Below, one piece after another: positions 26,201 through 41,200 of a stretch of DNA of 64,000 nucleotides. The DNA lies in contig CM069455.1 of assembly GCA_035610835.1 (NCBI GenBank), forward strand, positions 15,947,874 through 16,011,873, written 5' to 3'. Each line of letters begins with the position of its first letter. Position 1 is the stretch's first letter. Position numbers and translations under genes: made by a program. The notes under the pieces were generated by a model, which did not search any database, was not told where the DNA came from, and saw nothing but the letters and a program-made list of their open reading frames with translations. The DNA comes from Ophiura sarsii (Eukaryota; Echinodermata; Ophiuroidea; Amphilepidida; Ophiuridae).

Positions 26201-29200
26201 TTCCCGCATGTTTTGGAACTCATGCTACACGAGGTGCTAGAGGAGGAAGCTACAGCGTCAGAACCTATCCCTGGTGAGTATACTACTTGAAAAAAACACC
26301 TCATAAATATGACCCATTAAACTTAACACGTACACACTACCAATCCCTACGCTGCTGACTGCTGGGACAGGCTTACAGCGTGCTCGTCAGGTCTATCCCG
26401 TGCCACGATCCGAAGGGCTATCATATGGTGAAAACAACTGTTATTCATTTTTTTGAAGCTGGCCAGTTGGCGCAGTCGGTAAGGTGTCTGACTTCCACGC
26501 ATGCGGCCCGGGTTGGATCCCGGCCGCCAGGCTTCACGTTAGGTAAAAATATTATGGGGTCCACTGGACCCCATAATCTACCAATTCTCAAAATTATGGG
26601 GTCCGAGAAGAAATTATGGGGTCCAAGTCAAAAATGTAATTTGCGAATTGTGACTTCGGAATCGGATACAGAGTGGTTAAACGGGGACTACAGCGCTGAA
26701 ATGTCCAAACATTGTCTTCTCAATTTATTTTGTTGTTTGTATTGAGAAAAATAAGTAAATGACTTTCAAATATTTGTAAGCTTACACGTGCAAAATTATC
26801 TTGACACACGATTAAAAATTATTGCGTCCAGATGGACGCAATAGTTTTTCTCCTCTGATAGTTTTATTTCCAAAAACCCGCCTGGGAACTTAGGATTGAG
26901 GCACATCTTGTCTACTTTTGACATAATGAGATTTTAACAATATTTGACAGATTGATCAAAACTTTTCAATGATACCGAGTTATTTGGATTCATGAGGAAA
27001 AATTGGTATGAATCTTTTTTATTTTCTCTGTACCTCAAAATAAGGCTGACCGACAAGACATACCTGATGATGTGATCCGTTACAAATATTTATGAGCTAC
27101 AATATTAATCAGCCAATTCCTATCCCTACTGCTTTTTCCCAGTTGAGTATTTCTCTTCAACCTTTTCCCCAGAATCACATGAAATTGTAAAACAAAATAA
27201 AATGGCAGTTTTAAAAGTATTTTCTATGGAAGCTTTTGAGCTCCATCAACAATAAGTCACAGCTAAACTATTTATTGATCATGGATTTGTTTTGGTCACA
27301 TTTTTAAATGGCTCCTTGAAATTTGATAACAAAATCATATTTATCCAACACAATAACATTTTAATATTCTCTCAAACCTGTTTTTGTTTGTCAGATGCTC
27401 TCCTACCTCGTGTGGTTGCGTTCATCGCGGAATTCCCGCAATATCTCCAGACTGTAGTACACTGTGCCAGGAAGACTGAGATAGCGCTGTGGCCGTACTT
27501 ATTCGCAACTGTTGGGAGTCCACAGACTCTGTTTGAAGTAAGTTGCTGTCACTTGCATGACTCTTTCTTTTCATTGTCTCTATGTAGAGACTATTTCAAA
27601 AAGTATTTATTCTAATACAAAGTTCAAAACGATGCTTTCATCCAAATCTCATTTTTGTGTAAAGAATGCCCATATTTTTAAAATATTAAAATTAAAATTT
27701 TAAATTTTAAATTTTAAAATTTTGAAATTTAAAATTAAAAAAAATTAAAGCTCTTTTGAGGGCTGACTGTTTAAAAAAAGTCAGCCCTCAAAAGAGTTTT
27801 AATTTATCGCCTTGAAGGCCAATCCTTTTTGAGTTATTACTTTTTATCCTATACAGGGTGGTTCAATAAAACCTTGACAGTTTTTTGAAGCCATTTTTTT
27901 TTTAATTATGAAGATTTAAAAAAAGATCTTTTTCAATATTCATCAACTGCATGATCTTGACCATCTATGCTGAAAATATCGTTACAAATAACCTTACGAT
28001 TGCAAAATAACAGCTATTTGAACAAAGTCTGTCCCATTTCACTTTGTCCACGGGTACTGATTTCGCGACGTTACATTGAATACTGAATGATGAATTGCAT
28101 GCAAGTAACCTAAGATTTGAAGATCCCGCCAGGTGAAACCAGTGTAATTGTTAACATCTTAACTATCTATTCAGGTGTGAAATCAATACGTAATAATAAT
28201 ACCACGAGTGACCCTAATTAGAATGATTGATTTTCATAGATTGGAAGTGTAATTGTCTATGCTCTATGCCTTAACAGTGACGATGCCATTTAATGTTATC
28301 TTGCTGGGCATTTCCCGTAGACTTACTCGTGGGCAAAGAGATTTGGAGAGATTCTCTTCAAATAGCTATCACATTGCCGCCATAGCATTATTAACATTGA
28401 CATTTTCAGCATAGACGGCCAAGATGATATTTTTTGAGGAATATGTAAAAAAACCCACTCAAATCTCACAATTTTTTTAAAATGTGGCTTTGAAAAACTG
28501 TCAACGTTTTATTAAACCACACTGGTGCTTGAAAATTCTATTGACTTATTATTTCTAACCGAAACTTGGCTTAACCAACAAGGTGATGAAGTTGCAATTG
28601 GTCAAGTCACTCCTCCCGGTTACAAATTTTTGAGCATTCCACGCAGCTCAAGGGATGGTGGTGGCATTGGAGTCCTATTTAAAGAAGAACTTCGGTTACA
28701 ATCTATCCCCACTGGACTGAGTTTTTGCACATTTGAGCACGCATGCTTTACTGATACGTCCAAGAGTGTATATTACTATATCATCTATAGACCCCCGCCA
28801 TCAACGGTAAATGGCTTCAAAACTAGCGACTTTCTCTCAGAATTTGATTCGTTCATTGACTCTGTCAATTCATTGGGCACCAAATTCCTTATAGCAGGCG
28901 ATTTTAATGTGCATGTTGATACACCAACCTAGTGGGATGCTTCACATTTTCTTACAACCCTGTCTAGTGCAAGTTTGTCCCAGCATGTTATAGGCCCGAC
29001 TCATAAACACGGGCATACCCTGGACCTTGTAATATCAAGAGAAACTGACAATCTCATCACGGACTGCTTCATTGATTCTCTGCTCTCCGATCACCATGTC
29101 ATTATTTGCACAGTCCATTGCCCGAAGCCTAAACCTGCGAGAAAGTTGGTGTCGACACGTAAGTTCAACAGAATCGACTGTGGAGCCTTTGAACGTGATC

Positions 29201-32200
29201 TGTTGCAACGATTAAGATCCAAAAATTGCTCCAATGTAGAAGGTCTTGTTAATCGTTATGCAAAATCCATCAATGAAACTCTTGATTTACATGCTCCTCT
29301 TCAAACATCTGTGCGCTCTGATCGACCTCGCCAACCATGGTACAACAGTGAAATCCATGTTGCCTGTCGTTTACGGCGCAAATACGAGCGCAAATGGAGG
29401 AAATCAAGACTCGATGTGCATCGTGAACTCTATGTTGCTCAGCGCGATCATGTCAATGACTTAATTGATAAAGCCAAGCAAGATCATATCAGAGGAGAAC
29501 TTAAAGGAGCTGACACAAAAACGATCTTCAAGAAGGTTGGTAAGCTTCTAAACAAATCCACTAAAACCTTACCTGCACATGACTCTGCCAAGGTCCTTGC
29601 AAACGAGTTTGCGTCATTCTTTGATGGCAAAGTTTCAAAGATATATGATGGCATTGAACGTGAACTGTCGAATTCAAACTCTGATTTCACACCTGATCCT
29701 CCAAAGTCAGCTACTCATGGACTTCCCAGCACCATGTTCAAGTTTGACCACGTCAGTGTGGATGACATACAGAATTATATCACGAAATCTCCGGCGAAGT
29801 CATGCTTGTTGGATCCAATACCAACCTGGTTTATCAAGCAGAATGCGAGCATGTTTGTTCCTATCATAACCCGAATAGTTAACTGCTCTCTTAGCACGGG
29901 CACTTTCCCAGAGTCACTGAAGCATGCTGTCATTTCTCCTGTCATCAAAAAGCCATCCCTTAATCCTCACGAACTTCAAAACTATCGGCCGGTATCTAAC
30001 ATACCTTACCTGTCAAAGATCATTGAAAGGCACGCTGTGGACAATATCGCAAGATACATGACCAAGAACAACCTTGGAGAGCCATTACAATCGGCCTATA
30101 GACCTGCTCACTCAACTGAGTCTGCATTACTTAAGGTTAAGTGTGACATCATGGAATTTACTTCCCAGCGCAAGGGTGTGTTTTTGGCCCTATTGGATCT
30201 TAGCGCAGCCTTTGATACTGTTAACCATAACATCTTGTTGACCAGGCTCGCTAATGAAATCGGACTGCAAGGCGACGTGCTGAAGTGGATATCATCATAT
30301 TTATCTGGAAGAACAACTCGTGTATGCATTGATGGTATGTTCTCTGAGCGGCTTGATCTGAAGTATGGCATACCGCAGGGATCGATAGTCGGCCCACAAC
30401 AATTCTCTATTTATACCATTCCTATCGGATCTATTCTAAGGAAACATAACCTGCTTTACCACATCTATGCAGATGATATTCAAATTTATACTTCCTTTGA
30501 TCCGAAAGACTACAACTCCATCACCTCCGCACTTTCCCGGATATCTGCTTGCATTGATGAAGTCAAATCATGGTTGACAGTAAATCGCCTCAAATTCAAC
30601 GAGAATAAGACCGAGTTTTTTGTCGCTGTTGCCAAGCACCTTAAGCACCACATGCCTCCTGTGACACTTCGCGTTGGCAGTATGATCATCTCTCCTTCTG
30701 ATAGTGTGCGCAATCTTGGCATCATGTTTGATACTTCCATGACTATGACTGCTCATATATCATCTCTTTGCAAAAGTCTCAGTTTCCAGATGCGCAGTAT
30801 CTCACGTATTAGGAGATTTCTTGATAAAGACACATGTCATCTTATAGTACGTGCCCTCATCCTTTCCAGACTTGACTACGGGAACTCTTTGTTATTTGGA
30901 TCTAATTCTACTGATGTCCAAAGATTGCAAAGATTTCAAAACTGGGCCGCCAAACTGATTTGCCTTGCCGTAAAGAGAGATCATGCTACGCCTTATCTTA
31001 AAGAGCTGCATTGGCTGCCAGTTAGGGAGAGAATAACTTTCAAGATTCTTGTGTTTGTGTACAAATGTTTGAATGGCACCGCACCTGGTTATTTAACATC
31101 ATGCCTCTCTCCCTACCAACCTGGACGTGCAAGTCTTCGCTCGGCATCTGACATTACTCGTCTATTTGAGCCCAACTCCAACAAATTGCTTCAGTCGGCC
31201 TCTAGTCGCACTTTTTCCATTTCTGCTCCTCACATCTGGAACACTCTCAATGTCACCATCAGGGAATCGAACTCTTTAGGTATTTTCAAGAAGGCTTTAA
31301 AGAATCATTTATATCCAATCTAATTTGTCATTCTGCCATTGGTTTTCAGGTTTTTGTGTTACTGCTTTCACTGTATTTTACATTGTTTGCTTTTTCTGTT
31401 TGTTTTTTTCCACACGCGCTGCGTTCTTGATGTAGTGGCGCTATACAAATGCATTTATGTTATGTTATGTTATGTTATGGTTGTAACGTCGCGAAATCAG
31501 TACCCGTGGACAGAGTGAAATGGGACAGACTTTGTTCAAATAGCTGTTATTTTGCAACCGTAAGGTTATTTGTAATGATATTTTCAGCATAGATGGTCAA
31601 GATCATATAGTTGATGAATATTGAAAAAGATTTGTTTTTTAAATCTACAGAATTTCAAAAAAAATGTCTTCAAAAAAATGTCAAGGTTTTATTGAACCAC
31701 CCTGTATGTGCATGTTTTAATATCAACTTTTGAAACTTTTTATCTCACTTAGCAATGCCTGCAAACAGGAGCTCTGAAGACAGCCGCCTCGTATTTGATC
31801 ATCTTGCAGAATCTAGAAACACCTAAAGTCAGTAGACATGTAAGTTAAACTTCTGACAACAAGTTTATATTGGCGTAACATGCAGGCTCAACAAATTGAG
31901 GGTAGGAAGGAAGGTCAGGATTTCTCAAAGATCTCTGTTTGAACATGTTGAAACAGTCAGTGCAGTTTCATTAAAACTCCCCATATTTATAAGTGAATAT
32001 AAACATGAAGAACCTGTTGCGCTGCCGTGCAATTTACGTTGTACACACTTCCGTACTTCCGTTTAATGTGAAATCTCAATTTCCAAGGAGCACTGCTTTT
32101 GTTTTTTCTGTCTCCTAATTAAATTTACATGTTTTTTCACGAAAAAAAGTTTAGGGTAAGTTAGGTTACATCAGTATATACATTTTTGTTGTGACCTTAT

Positions 32201-35200
32201 TTTCCTACTCTATATTTAATACCTCAAATTGGGAGGTAATATCAGTGTAATTTATTCACAGACGCCACATTTTTTACATCAGAGTGTGCATTCTATTTTG
32301 GTTGCATCGGTGAAAAACATGATTGCATTGAATGTGGTCACTAGAACAGGTGCTGAAGTCACTTGAGGTGACACAATTTATTTGGGTCGTACATTCTTAC
32401 TTGAAAAGTTAACTGGAACAGTTAAGAACTCATTTATAAGGCAATTTTTTTTTTTGATTGTCCTTGTCCGCCCGACCGTTGAAATCCTACCGACCTAAAA
32501 ACCTTTTTTTTCTTTTCTTTTTTACACATTTATTACAAATTTATTCCGTTGATTGTTTAGAAAATAAAAGTTTTTTGTTTCCGTTATGGTTACCACAACA
32601 AGTACATCTCATTTTGCTTTTGAATTTAGCATTTCTGCGCTGGAGGCATCTTCATAACTTGATATTAAAACTGTTCACCTTTTACACAGTATGCAACTCA
32701 GCTTTTAGACACGGCCCTGGAGTGCTGTGATTGGAGTCTCTGCAACGACCTCCTCCGCTTCCTACGGGCCATCAGTCCAGCAGACATGGACGCTGCCAGA
32801 ACACCTTTGTGCAGTAGCAACTCCACCAGTTTTGCATCGCCTCTCTCTCCGAGGGACAATATGCAGTCGTCGTTCAAGTATTCATCGGGTCAGAGGTCGC
32901 GACACGGGAGCGGTGGGGAGAAGAGGTTGAGTAGTGGCTCACAAGATAGGTTGCAAGATGCCGGCACAGATAAAAAGTAAGTTAACATTTTTTAGATTAC
33001 TATGGACCTACGGCTTATATCCTCAGGGTAATAGTCAGATACACACGGGCGCACTCTGATCACCTCACTGCAAATTCTTGACAACTCACAACTTTCTTGG
33101 CTATACATTTGATCATTTTTGGGGTCGGGTAATGGTGAGATTGACCTCATGTAGTTTTAATCAAAGTCAACCTCATGTGACTTGCACCCATCGTCTGTTG
33201 CAGAATGTTGTAGTAATAACGAACAGTGGCAGCGGATACATCATAATTTAAGTGGGGTCACAGAAATATATAATACATGTGTTCTATTGGAGAATTTAGG
33301 GGGGTCATGAATTTAGGGACCACCTCCTTCCGCTGCCTACGATTACGAGCATGTGTGTGATACCACCATCAGATTAATAAAAAGAAGAATAACAATCATT
33401 GATTTATAGTACACTATGTAGCTTGCTTAAGTCCACAGTCATAAGACAGTTTACAGGTTTCTGCTGTTCACATTGACTCATAAAGGTGAAAAATTAACAC
33501 CACCATGTTCTACTGGCAAACAAATCTCCGGTAGTGTCGGTAGGTCAGGAATTTTTGGTTTTGTGGTGTGTTTTTTCTTCAAATTTTTCTAAACATAAAA
33601 AAAAATCCAAATAAATTGTAACAAACAAAAGATTTTAAAAAATTTGGTTGATCGGGCCTGTAAAACAGGGTTGTTTTTTCGTCACCTCAATACTCAATTA
33701 TCATGCGATGCGATCTTGAAAGGTAGGAAATAGTCATATGCAGAAATGTTGCTATATCTCTGAGGAAAATATTTTGGGCAGTGACCAATGTCACCTCAAT
33801 TATCATGCGATGCGATCTTGAAAGGTAGGAAATAGTCATATGCAGAAATGTAGGTAGCTATATCTCTGAGGAAAATATTTTGGGCAATGACCAATGTCGC
33901 CTGGATTCCGGCCGCGGCACAACCCATTTTTTGTGTCAATAGTCGTCCCATGTTTCCCCACTACTGTTTGTTAGCTTTAATGCTACAGACCACCCAAATG
34001 AATTAGCGTTATTGAACCCCTTTTTTCATGTTTCTATAACCCTAAGGCCAAAAAAAAAAATGTTGCTTGTCCATAGATGGGTCAAAAAAAGTTGGGTCGG
34101 TCGGTCGGAAAATCTTTTTTTTCTTTTCTTTTTTTTTTCTTTTCTTTTTTTAAACATTGGTTGTTCTGGCCCTATCCTACAAACACAAAAACTAGCATGC
34201 ACCATTTTGAGCCTTATCAATGGCAGGCTAATGGCAATGGTTAATTTTAGCATGGTTTAGCCCACATTTGATTTGAAATAACCAACATATTTATACCCCA
34301 TGACCCACAGCATAGCGTTAGGAACTTTTATATCTTTAGATCCTAATTACTACGGTATTAAGTTTCATTCTGTTCAAAAGTATAACTTTTATCATGTACC
34401 ATTTCTGATTATTTGGTCCTTAACATGGAGGTGACATGAAAAGGGTATTGGCTCACATGAGGAGTAACGTAGGGTTCAATATAGGTTATTCAAATGAATG
34501 TTTTAAAAAAAAAAATCAAAAAAAAATTCAAAAAAAAATAATTATTTTTTATTTTTACAAAAAAGTTTTTTTTTCTGACCGGTCGGGACTGCCTCACACG
34601 GTCGGTCGGACGAGGACAAGCAAACAACTTTGTTTTTTTTGCCTAACCATGCTAAATCCAACAGAAGCACCGCGTCGATGAACCCCATCTCAAATATTTG
34701 TCCATACATGTATGTTATGCGCCTCGGGTTGTGTTCACAACGTGAGGCGCATTATAAATACCCTTTTATTATTATTATTATTATTAAACCACCTGTATTA
34801 TAGGTTAGGCTTATATTTATTCAAAAATTATTAAACAATCTATCAAATTAATCAACAACTCTCTTTTTGCACAGGTCTGCAAGATCAAGGAGTAACAGTG
34901 GTACCGAGGGAACGGTGGAGGAATTTTACATAGATCAAATCGTCAATAGGCACGCTAGGAAACTACTAGCTGCATATAGGATCAGGGATCTTGCATTGTT
35001 TGCTGCGTATTTAGATTATAAGTTAGTCAATTGGCTCGCTAAAGAAAGGTAAGTAGAGGATTTGAATTAAAAATGATACCAATAGTTCTCACAGTGCATG
35101 TGACTAGTTAATTGGAGGTCCCGGGTACAACTTCTGTTTGAGGACAATGATTTTTCGGCATAATTCTGTTATACCCTACACACCAACATCGGTAGTATGC

Positions 35201-38200
35201 GTCGTTCTTAAAAATCATGCACTATGAATACCTCTGTGAAGGGTATAACAGAATTACTCAGATTTTTCATTTCGACTAAAACAAAACAAGGATAAAGTAT
35301 AAAATTACTTCCACAATAGGTATTAGTGTTCCTATTGGCATGGTATTCAAATTCCAGCAGCAGTATTGAACTCGTTTAGGCTCTTATTTTTTGCATTGTG
35401 TGGACAATTTTTTAAATGTACTTTTAGAACTACAGATGTGTTAAAATTGGTAATCAGTATTGAAGTGTAGCTTTATTTAAAATGTTGTTGAAAATAAGTT
35501 TGACCACATATGGAAACATTGTACAAATAAAAGCAATATGGAATTCAGCGTATTTTGAATACAGCTGCATATCACATTTCACACTTAAAGATGGGGGAGA
35601 GATGAAAGGGAATAGACCTATGGCACAATATGTGATGCGATCTGTGAAAACCCGCCACGTGGTCGGATTTTTTTTCATATTGGAGATATTTATATCATAA
35701 GAAAGCTGAAACTGTGCTGATTACAGAACTGTTTCGATCATTTTTCTACAATCACTACATAAAAAGTTATGAGTGAATGATGATTGTGATGTCATAAAAA
35801 GCTACAAAACAAGAAATCATGAAAACAGGCCAAAAAAGATTCATAGTTCAATAGAATAACATTATAAGGTTAATTGTAAGTTTTTGAAGGTGAAATTTCA
35901 TAAAAGATGATGACACAAAGTATTGGAAATTAATTTTCTAAAAAATCTTTTAAATAAAAGAATTTATTTTTAATTTTTATTTTAACAATTTTACCCATAA
36001 TCCCTAGTTCACATTTTGCGACATCCGACAGATTTTCACAGATCGCATCACATCCTCCTGGCCACAGTCGGACACATGCCGGCGGCGTACTCCAATCAGC
36101 TCACAATTAATCTCGCAAGACTTCGGTAACCAATCAGAGGCATGAGGTTGAGCTAGCTGTTGCTCACCACTAATTTCCGTTTGACCAATTTTGTAGGCGC
36201 GGTTGACCTCGCGTAGGTCAACCTCATGTAACGTGCGTCCATTGACCACAAAACTGATGTCACTGTTTCAAACTAGTGAACAATCATTAGCACTAATACC
36301 CCTCCCCCTTCCTTTCAGATGTCGAGCTGCCAGGATTGACAATTTTGAAGCGGCCTTGAAGAGATTACACTCCGACTTCCAGTGGCCCTTGCCGTCTATT
36401 GGCAGGAATACCAGCAGTAGTTCTCTCTCAAGTAGAGGCTCAGGTAAGTGATACAGGGTCCTGTAGAGAAGTTAAAAAGGGAAGGAGGGGAATAAAGGGA
36501 GGGGGGTACTATAGTCAGGGTCAGAAAAAATGCACAATTCCTGGGAACCTTACTTTAATAATTGCCCTTCAAATTCTTATATATTTCTTTATTTTTATAC
36601 CTAAAATGTCCAAATACGAAAAAATCCCTCCAAAGTCAGCAATTCATGGGAACCAGGTTCTCGGGTTCTCCATTTTTTCCAGCCATGACTATAATAGTCA
36701 GCGTCATAATGCTATAGACATAATTCTATTAATGCGTGTGTACGAGCGTACATGCACAAACACGGAAGTGCATACCGGATGCTTTCAAAAATGACCGCGC
36801 ATCCTGATTGGTCAATCGTGAAATCGTCACACGCATGCATGCATTATTGTTGTTTGCGCATTTCATGCATCTGGATGCAGCTCAGCTAACAACAACAAAA
36901 CACGCCCGCATGAAACAATTTGAATTTTGTCTATAGCATTATGCCAGTGACTAAGTATGTGACCAGTCACATCAAAGGGCCTTTAGTCGGTAGTATGCTT
37001 TTTAAGATATTGAGGACGTTAACCATGAATAAACCTATGTATGATTGAAATAGAAATGGCTACAAATCTAGCAGTTCCGATGAGCAAAACTCTTAATAGT
37101 ATACCCAAAGTATAGACCATGTAACCTCGCTGTTGAGCATGTTAAGTGCCAAGGTTCCATTTCATGCATGGTGGAACATGAATTGACTGTTGCATTGACT
37201 GTTGTCGTATACAGATAACTGGTTTGGTCAGTGTATGGTTTATATGGACGCCCCTTTCGAACTGGCAAGCAATGTGCGGGCATACCTGCAGGCAAGCTTT
37301 TATTTGCTCATTTACTCGCGTTCTATCACATTTGATCATGGTAATATTTAGAAACATTTTATAAGTAGTTGTTTAATTGGTTCAAGTATCATGAAAAGAA
37401 CTAAAACTAATTAAACAGTGTGAAATTCCTGGTGCTGTGTCCCTATTCTTCAGGTAATGAAGCCATCAATCCAGTGTGGTGATAAAAAAAAAGGTTCAAC
37501 AATATTTTGTTTATGTTTCTCCAGTGAGTTGCAAGTCTTCCCTGGATTCACAAATGAACGGCCTCAAGTTGAACAACAGCCCCTCACTGCCGCCATCCAA
37601 TAACACCCTCAATAGAACAATATCATCAACGGCTAGCAATGGCTCAGGGGGTGCAGGCTATCAGGGTACGATGCCCAGCAGTGGGCCATCAGGGGCGGCA
37701 GCCTATCCGGGTATTCCTAACTCTATACCTGGCAGGGTGTACAGCATCGGGCTGGGACGGAGTCAGAGTTTACTCTCGGAGAGTACGACTAGCGATAACA
37801 AAACCCAAGATGCGATGCTGAAGTATCCTTCCACTAGAGGTAAGTGTCTTGTCAGTGTATAACAGGTACTCTCTCAATTCATTTTGCTTGAGGGCAACAA
37901 AGGGCCACATATATTTCCCCTTGTGGTAGTCATGAAAAGGAAATGTCCTTGGTACAGGAATTGAAGCGGGTCCTCCTGAACTCTAGCCGGATACTAGACT
38001 GGGTCCCCGCATCCCTTTATATGGCCACCATCTTTAAAAATGGTGGACCAAACCGAGGAACTGGGAAAAGAACACGGCAACAAAATGAAAGCAAGTGTCG
38101 TAATATCCCCCCCCTATTATCAAGATTTCAGCTGCTGACGGGGAAAAAATTGTGTAAGTTACTCTTCGTGGTGCCTGTGTACAGGTATTGTATGCCCAGC

Positions 38201-41200
38201 CAGTACCCATGTGGGGATTGTTTGAAACACTTTCCACGAGGCAGGCGTTTGCAGACGACATTCCAAAATGTCACATAATGTTTGAAAAATATCAACATTA
38301 TTGAATGTCATTACCATATTTGGAATCATCATGAGAATTGCATTAAAATAAGTACAAACATACATAGTATTGGTTTAGTAATCCTTGAGATAGACCACGA
38401 AAGTTGGGAAAGTTTTCTGAAAAAATCTGTTTGGTATATGGAAAAATTAATAGCCGTGTGGACCAATAGCCGTGTGGCAAGTGTTAAAGTACCACCAACG
38501 TAGCTGCTCAGTACCAGAAACTCTCTGCTGGCTCTACAGATTTTTATATGATAGGCTACGGATTACCCCTTTCCCAATTGTCTCCCTGGTGCAGTATTTT
38601 GTGTTGCAAGGAAAAGGATATAGAGTCATTGTATATGATAGGCTACGGATGGCGCAGTATTTTGTGACGCAAACGATCCAAGGGATTGCGATTTGAACTC
38701 AAGTCATAAGTTTTGCTAGAATCATGCCCAACAGTTATCCATGTTTGATGTTTTCCTACTCTTCATAGGTTCTGACGAGAATAGTCTTGGCACCACAGAC
38801 CCCTCCGAGGGCTCGTTTGGTGAGGGGGAAAGTATACTGGATGATAGTAACTGGGGAAGTAGCGCTACCCTAGAAGAACTGGAGCAGTTAAATCAGCAGC
38901 TTGCAAAACATGGACCACCTCAATCAGAAAAAGAACTCAGGTAAGAGGGACTAAATGAATTTAAAAAAAAATTGTCTCCAGATTTTTAAATTTAATTTAA
39001 ACGGTTAACTTGATATACAATGAATCGCACAAATGTATGCTGTATGATGCGGTATGATCTTCGGTGTCACCAGCGTACATGTATGAGACCTGTCATCACA
39101 AAATGAGACTTTACAAGTCTGAACATTTTATTTTCAGGTTTGTCCAGATTCAAAATTGTGAGAAAACAAGCTTTAACATGATATGCAACATGTCATAATT
39201 GCTTAATGTTTTCCTCGTCAAAATTCAAATTGAAGTTGCAAAATTTGTTTGTTTTCTATTGATTTTTGGCATGTTTATTGGACCATATCTCCTGATGCAC
39301 ACTGGTGACTGAACGCTCATTTTGTGGTTACAGGTCTCATATGAATTTAATTTAAACTATTCAATAAATAAACCGGATGTAACAGATTTGCTGCCCTAAA
39401 TATGAGATAAAAGCGTCCCAATGTCTGGTTTGTCTTGAAAAATGGAACGAGAATACATTAACCCTTTTTCAAGATTTTTGAGAGTTGTATATATAAGCAG
39501 TAATGGAAATACCTATATGACTGTCAACACGGGGTAGACGATTATGTGTATCGCAGCGCTATTCAAAATATTGTGTGTGCTGATCATAATAGTAGTGTTG
39601 CTGTATTCCGTTATATTTAAAAGGGATTAAAATCATGCCCTGGTCAGTTCACCTCTTGCTAGTCTAGTGGTTAAGATACATGCTTTGCAATGAAGAGGTT
39701 CATGGTTTGATTCCTAACTAGGACTACTTTTTCAACTGATCTTTTTCATTTTGTAAAATTTAGGTTAAAAATATCCACAAAGTGTTATAGTTCCTTACCT
39801 AGACAACTCCGGGTAGACAGTCATGTTGGTATTTCCATTGCTGCGTATATATTTACTATGACCTTTTCACATTTTTTAACAATTTACAAATGCTTCAATG
39901 TTTTTATGATTCTGATCTGTTTGCACTATTAGTTCACACTCACTGCTATTATTTTCCAGGTATCTCCTAGAGATTGTATTAGAGGCTGGTTGTCTGGAGT
40001 GGGCGTTGTTGATTTCCATTCTTCTGAGGGACATCCGTAGTATATCCCAGACAGTGACGGCCGCCGGGTCACCGGACGTATCATTAGAGATGATAGCGAG
40101 AATGAGAGAAGGGATGTCCTACCTAGAATTATGGGTGGATACTGAATGGTAAGCCAACCAATCATCAAAATCCACTGCCTTAACCCCCTGAGAACTACCT
40201 GCCGATTTGTCAGAAAGATGGATATATAATTTATTGCACCAATTATATTGTTAGAATAATTGTATCCCTGATAAAGATCAGAATGAAATATTTTAGAAAA
40301 AGTATTTCAATTGGTTATTCAAATGAGTATATCTTGAAATTAACCAATCATAAACATTGTTAAATAAGCAGGTAGTGCCCAGGGGTTAACACTTTCCATG
40401 CAGCTATTAGTTTTACTGTATACAAAACATAATTTTAGAAACCTTTTCCGAGCTTTCAAAGTCTTATGTCAAGAATTACTGAACCAATACCTGGCATGTT
40501 TGTTCTTATTTTAATGTATTTCTCATGGTGAATCCAAATATGGGAATGAAAATTTGGACATTTTTGAAACATTTTTTGGTGACATTTTGGAGTGTCGTCT
40601 GCAGACGCCTGCCGCGTGGAAAGTGTTACAGGCCAGCCAAAAATGGTGATTCAAATATTGAGGGTTTAGTGCAACAAAGGGCTATCTGCATTATGGTCAA
40701 ATTGAGGAAAAGTGAATTAAAGATTTGTACCCATCATTGTCACCTATTGGTTTTGACAAGTTAACCCTTTGAACCCGAAAGGCCGCTTTAGCGGCTGCAC
40801 GGAGTAATCGCTATAACCCAAAAGGCCGCGGCAGTATGTCATTATTGAAGACGGTGAATCCAAGGTGAATCAGAGGGTGTAAGACTCGGGGTAACCAAAT
40901 CCATTATTCCTCAAAAATAACTCGGGGTAGAGGTGCCGTCCCCCACCAATAACTCAGGGTTCAAAGGGTTAAAAGAAATGCTATTCAAATCTTTTTCATC
41001 AAGTGAGTTAACTATTTTCTCATAGTTAGGTTCCTGATCTTGTATGGATCATTTTGATACCAAAATCTAATTTTGGCCAAAAATGCAGATAGCCCTTTGT
41101 TGCACTAAACCCTCGATATGTTTAGACAAATATAATGCCAACAGAATTAAATATTGTCCAGGGGGGGGGGGAAAGGTATATATACATAAAACCAATCATA

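Noticed and set aside
28525..28932. Separate host gene encoding a 135-residue protein
   Set aside because: It is the endonuclease part of the L2-like element, in frame with the reverse transcriptase across one stop.
36399..36794. Open frame of 131 residues overlapping RIC1 exon 18
   Set aside because: It is in a different frame and runs into intron and a MITE.
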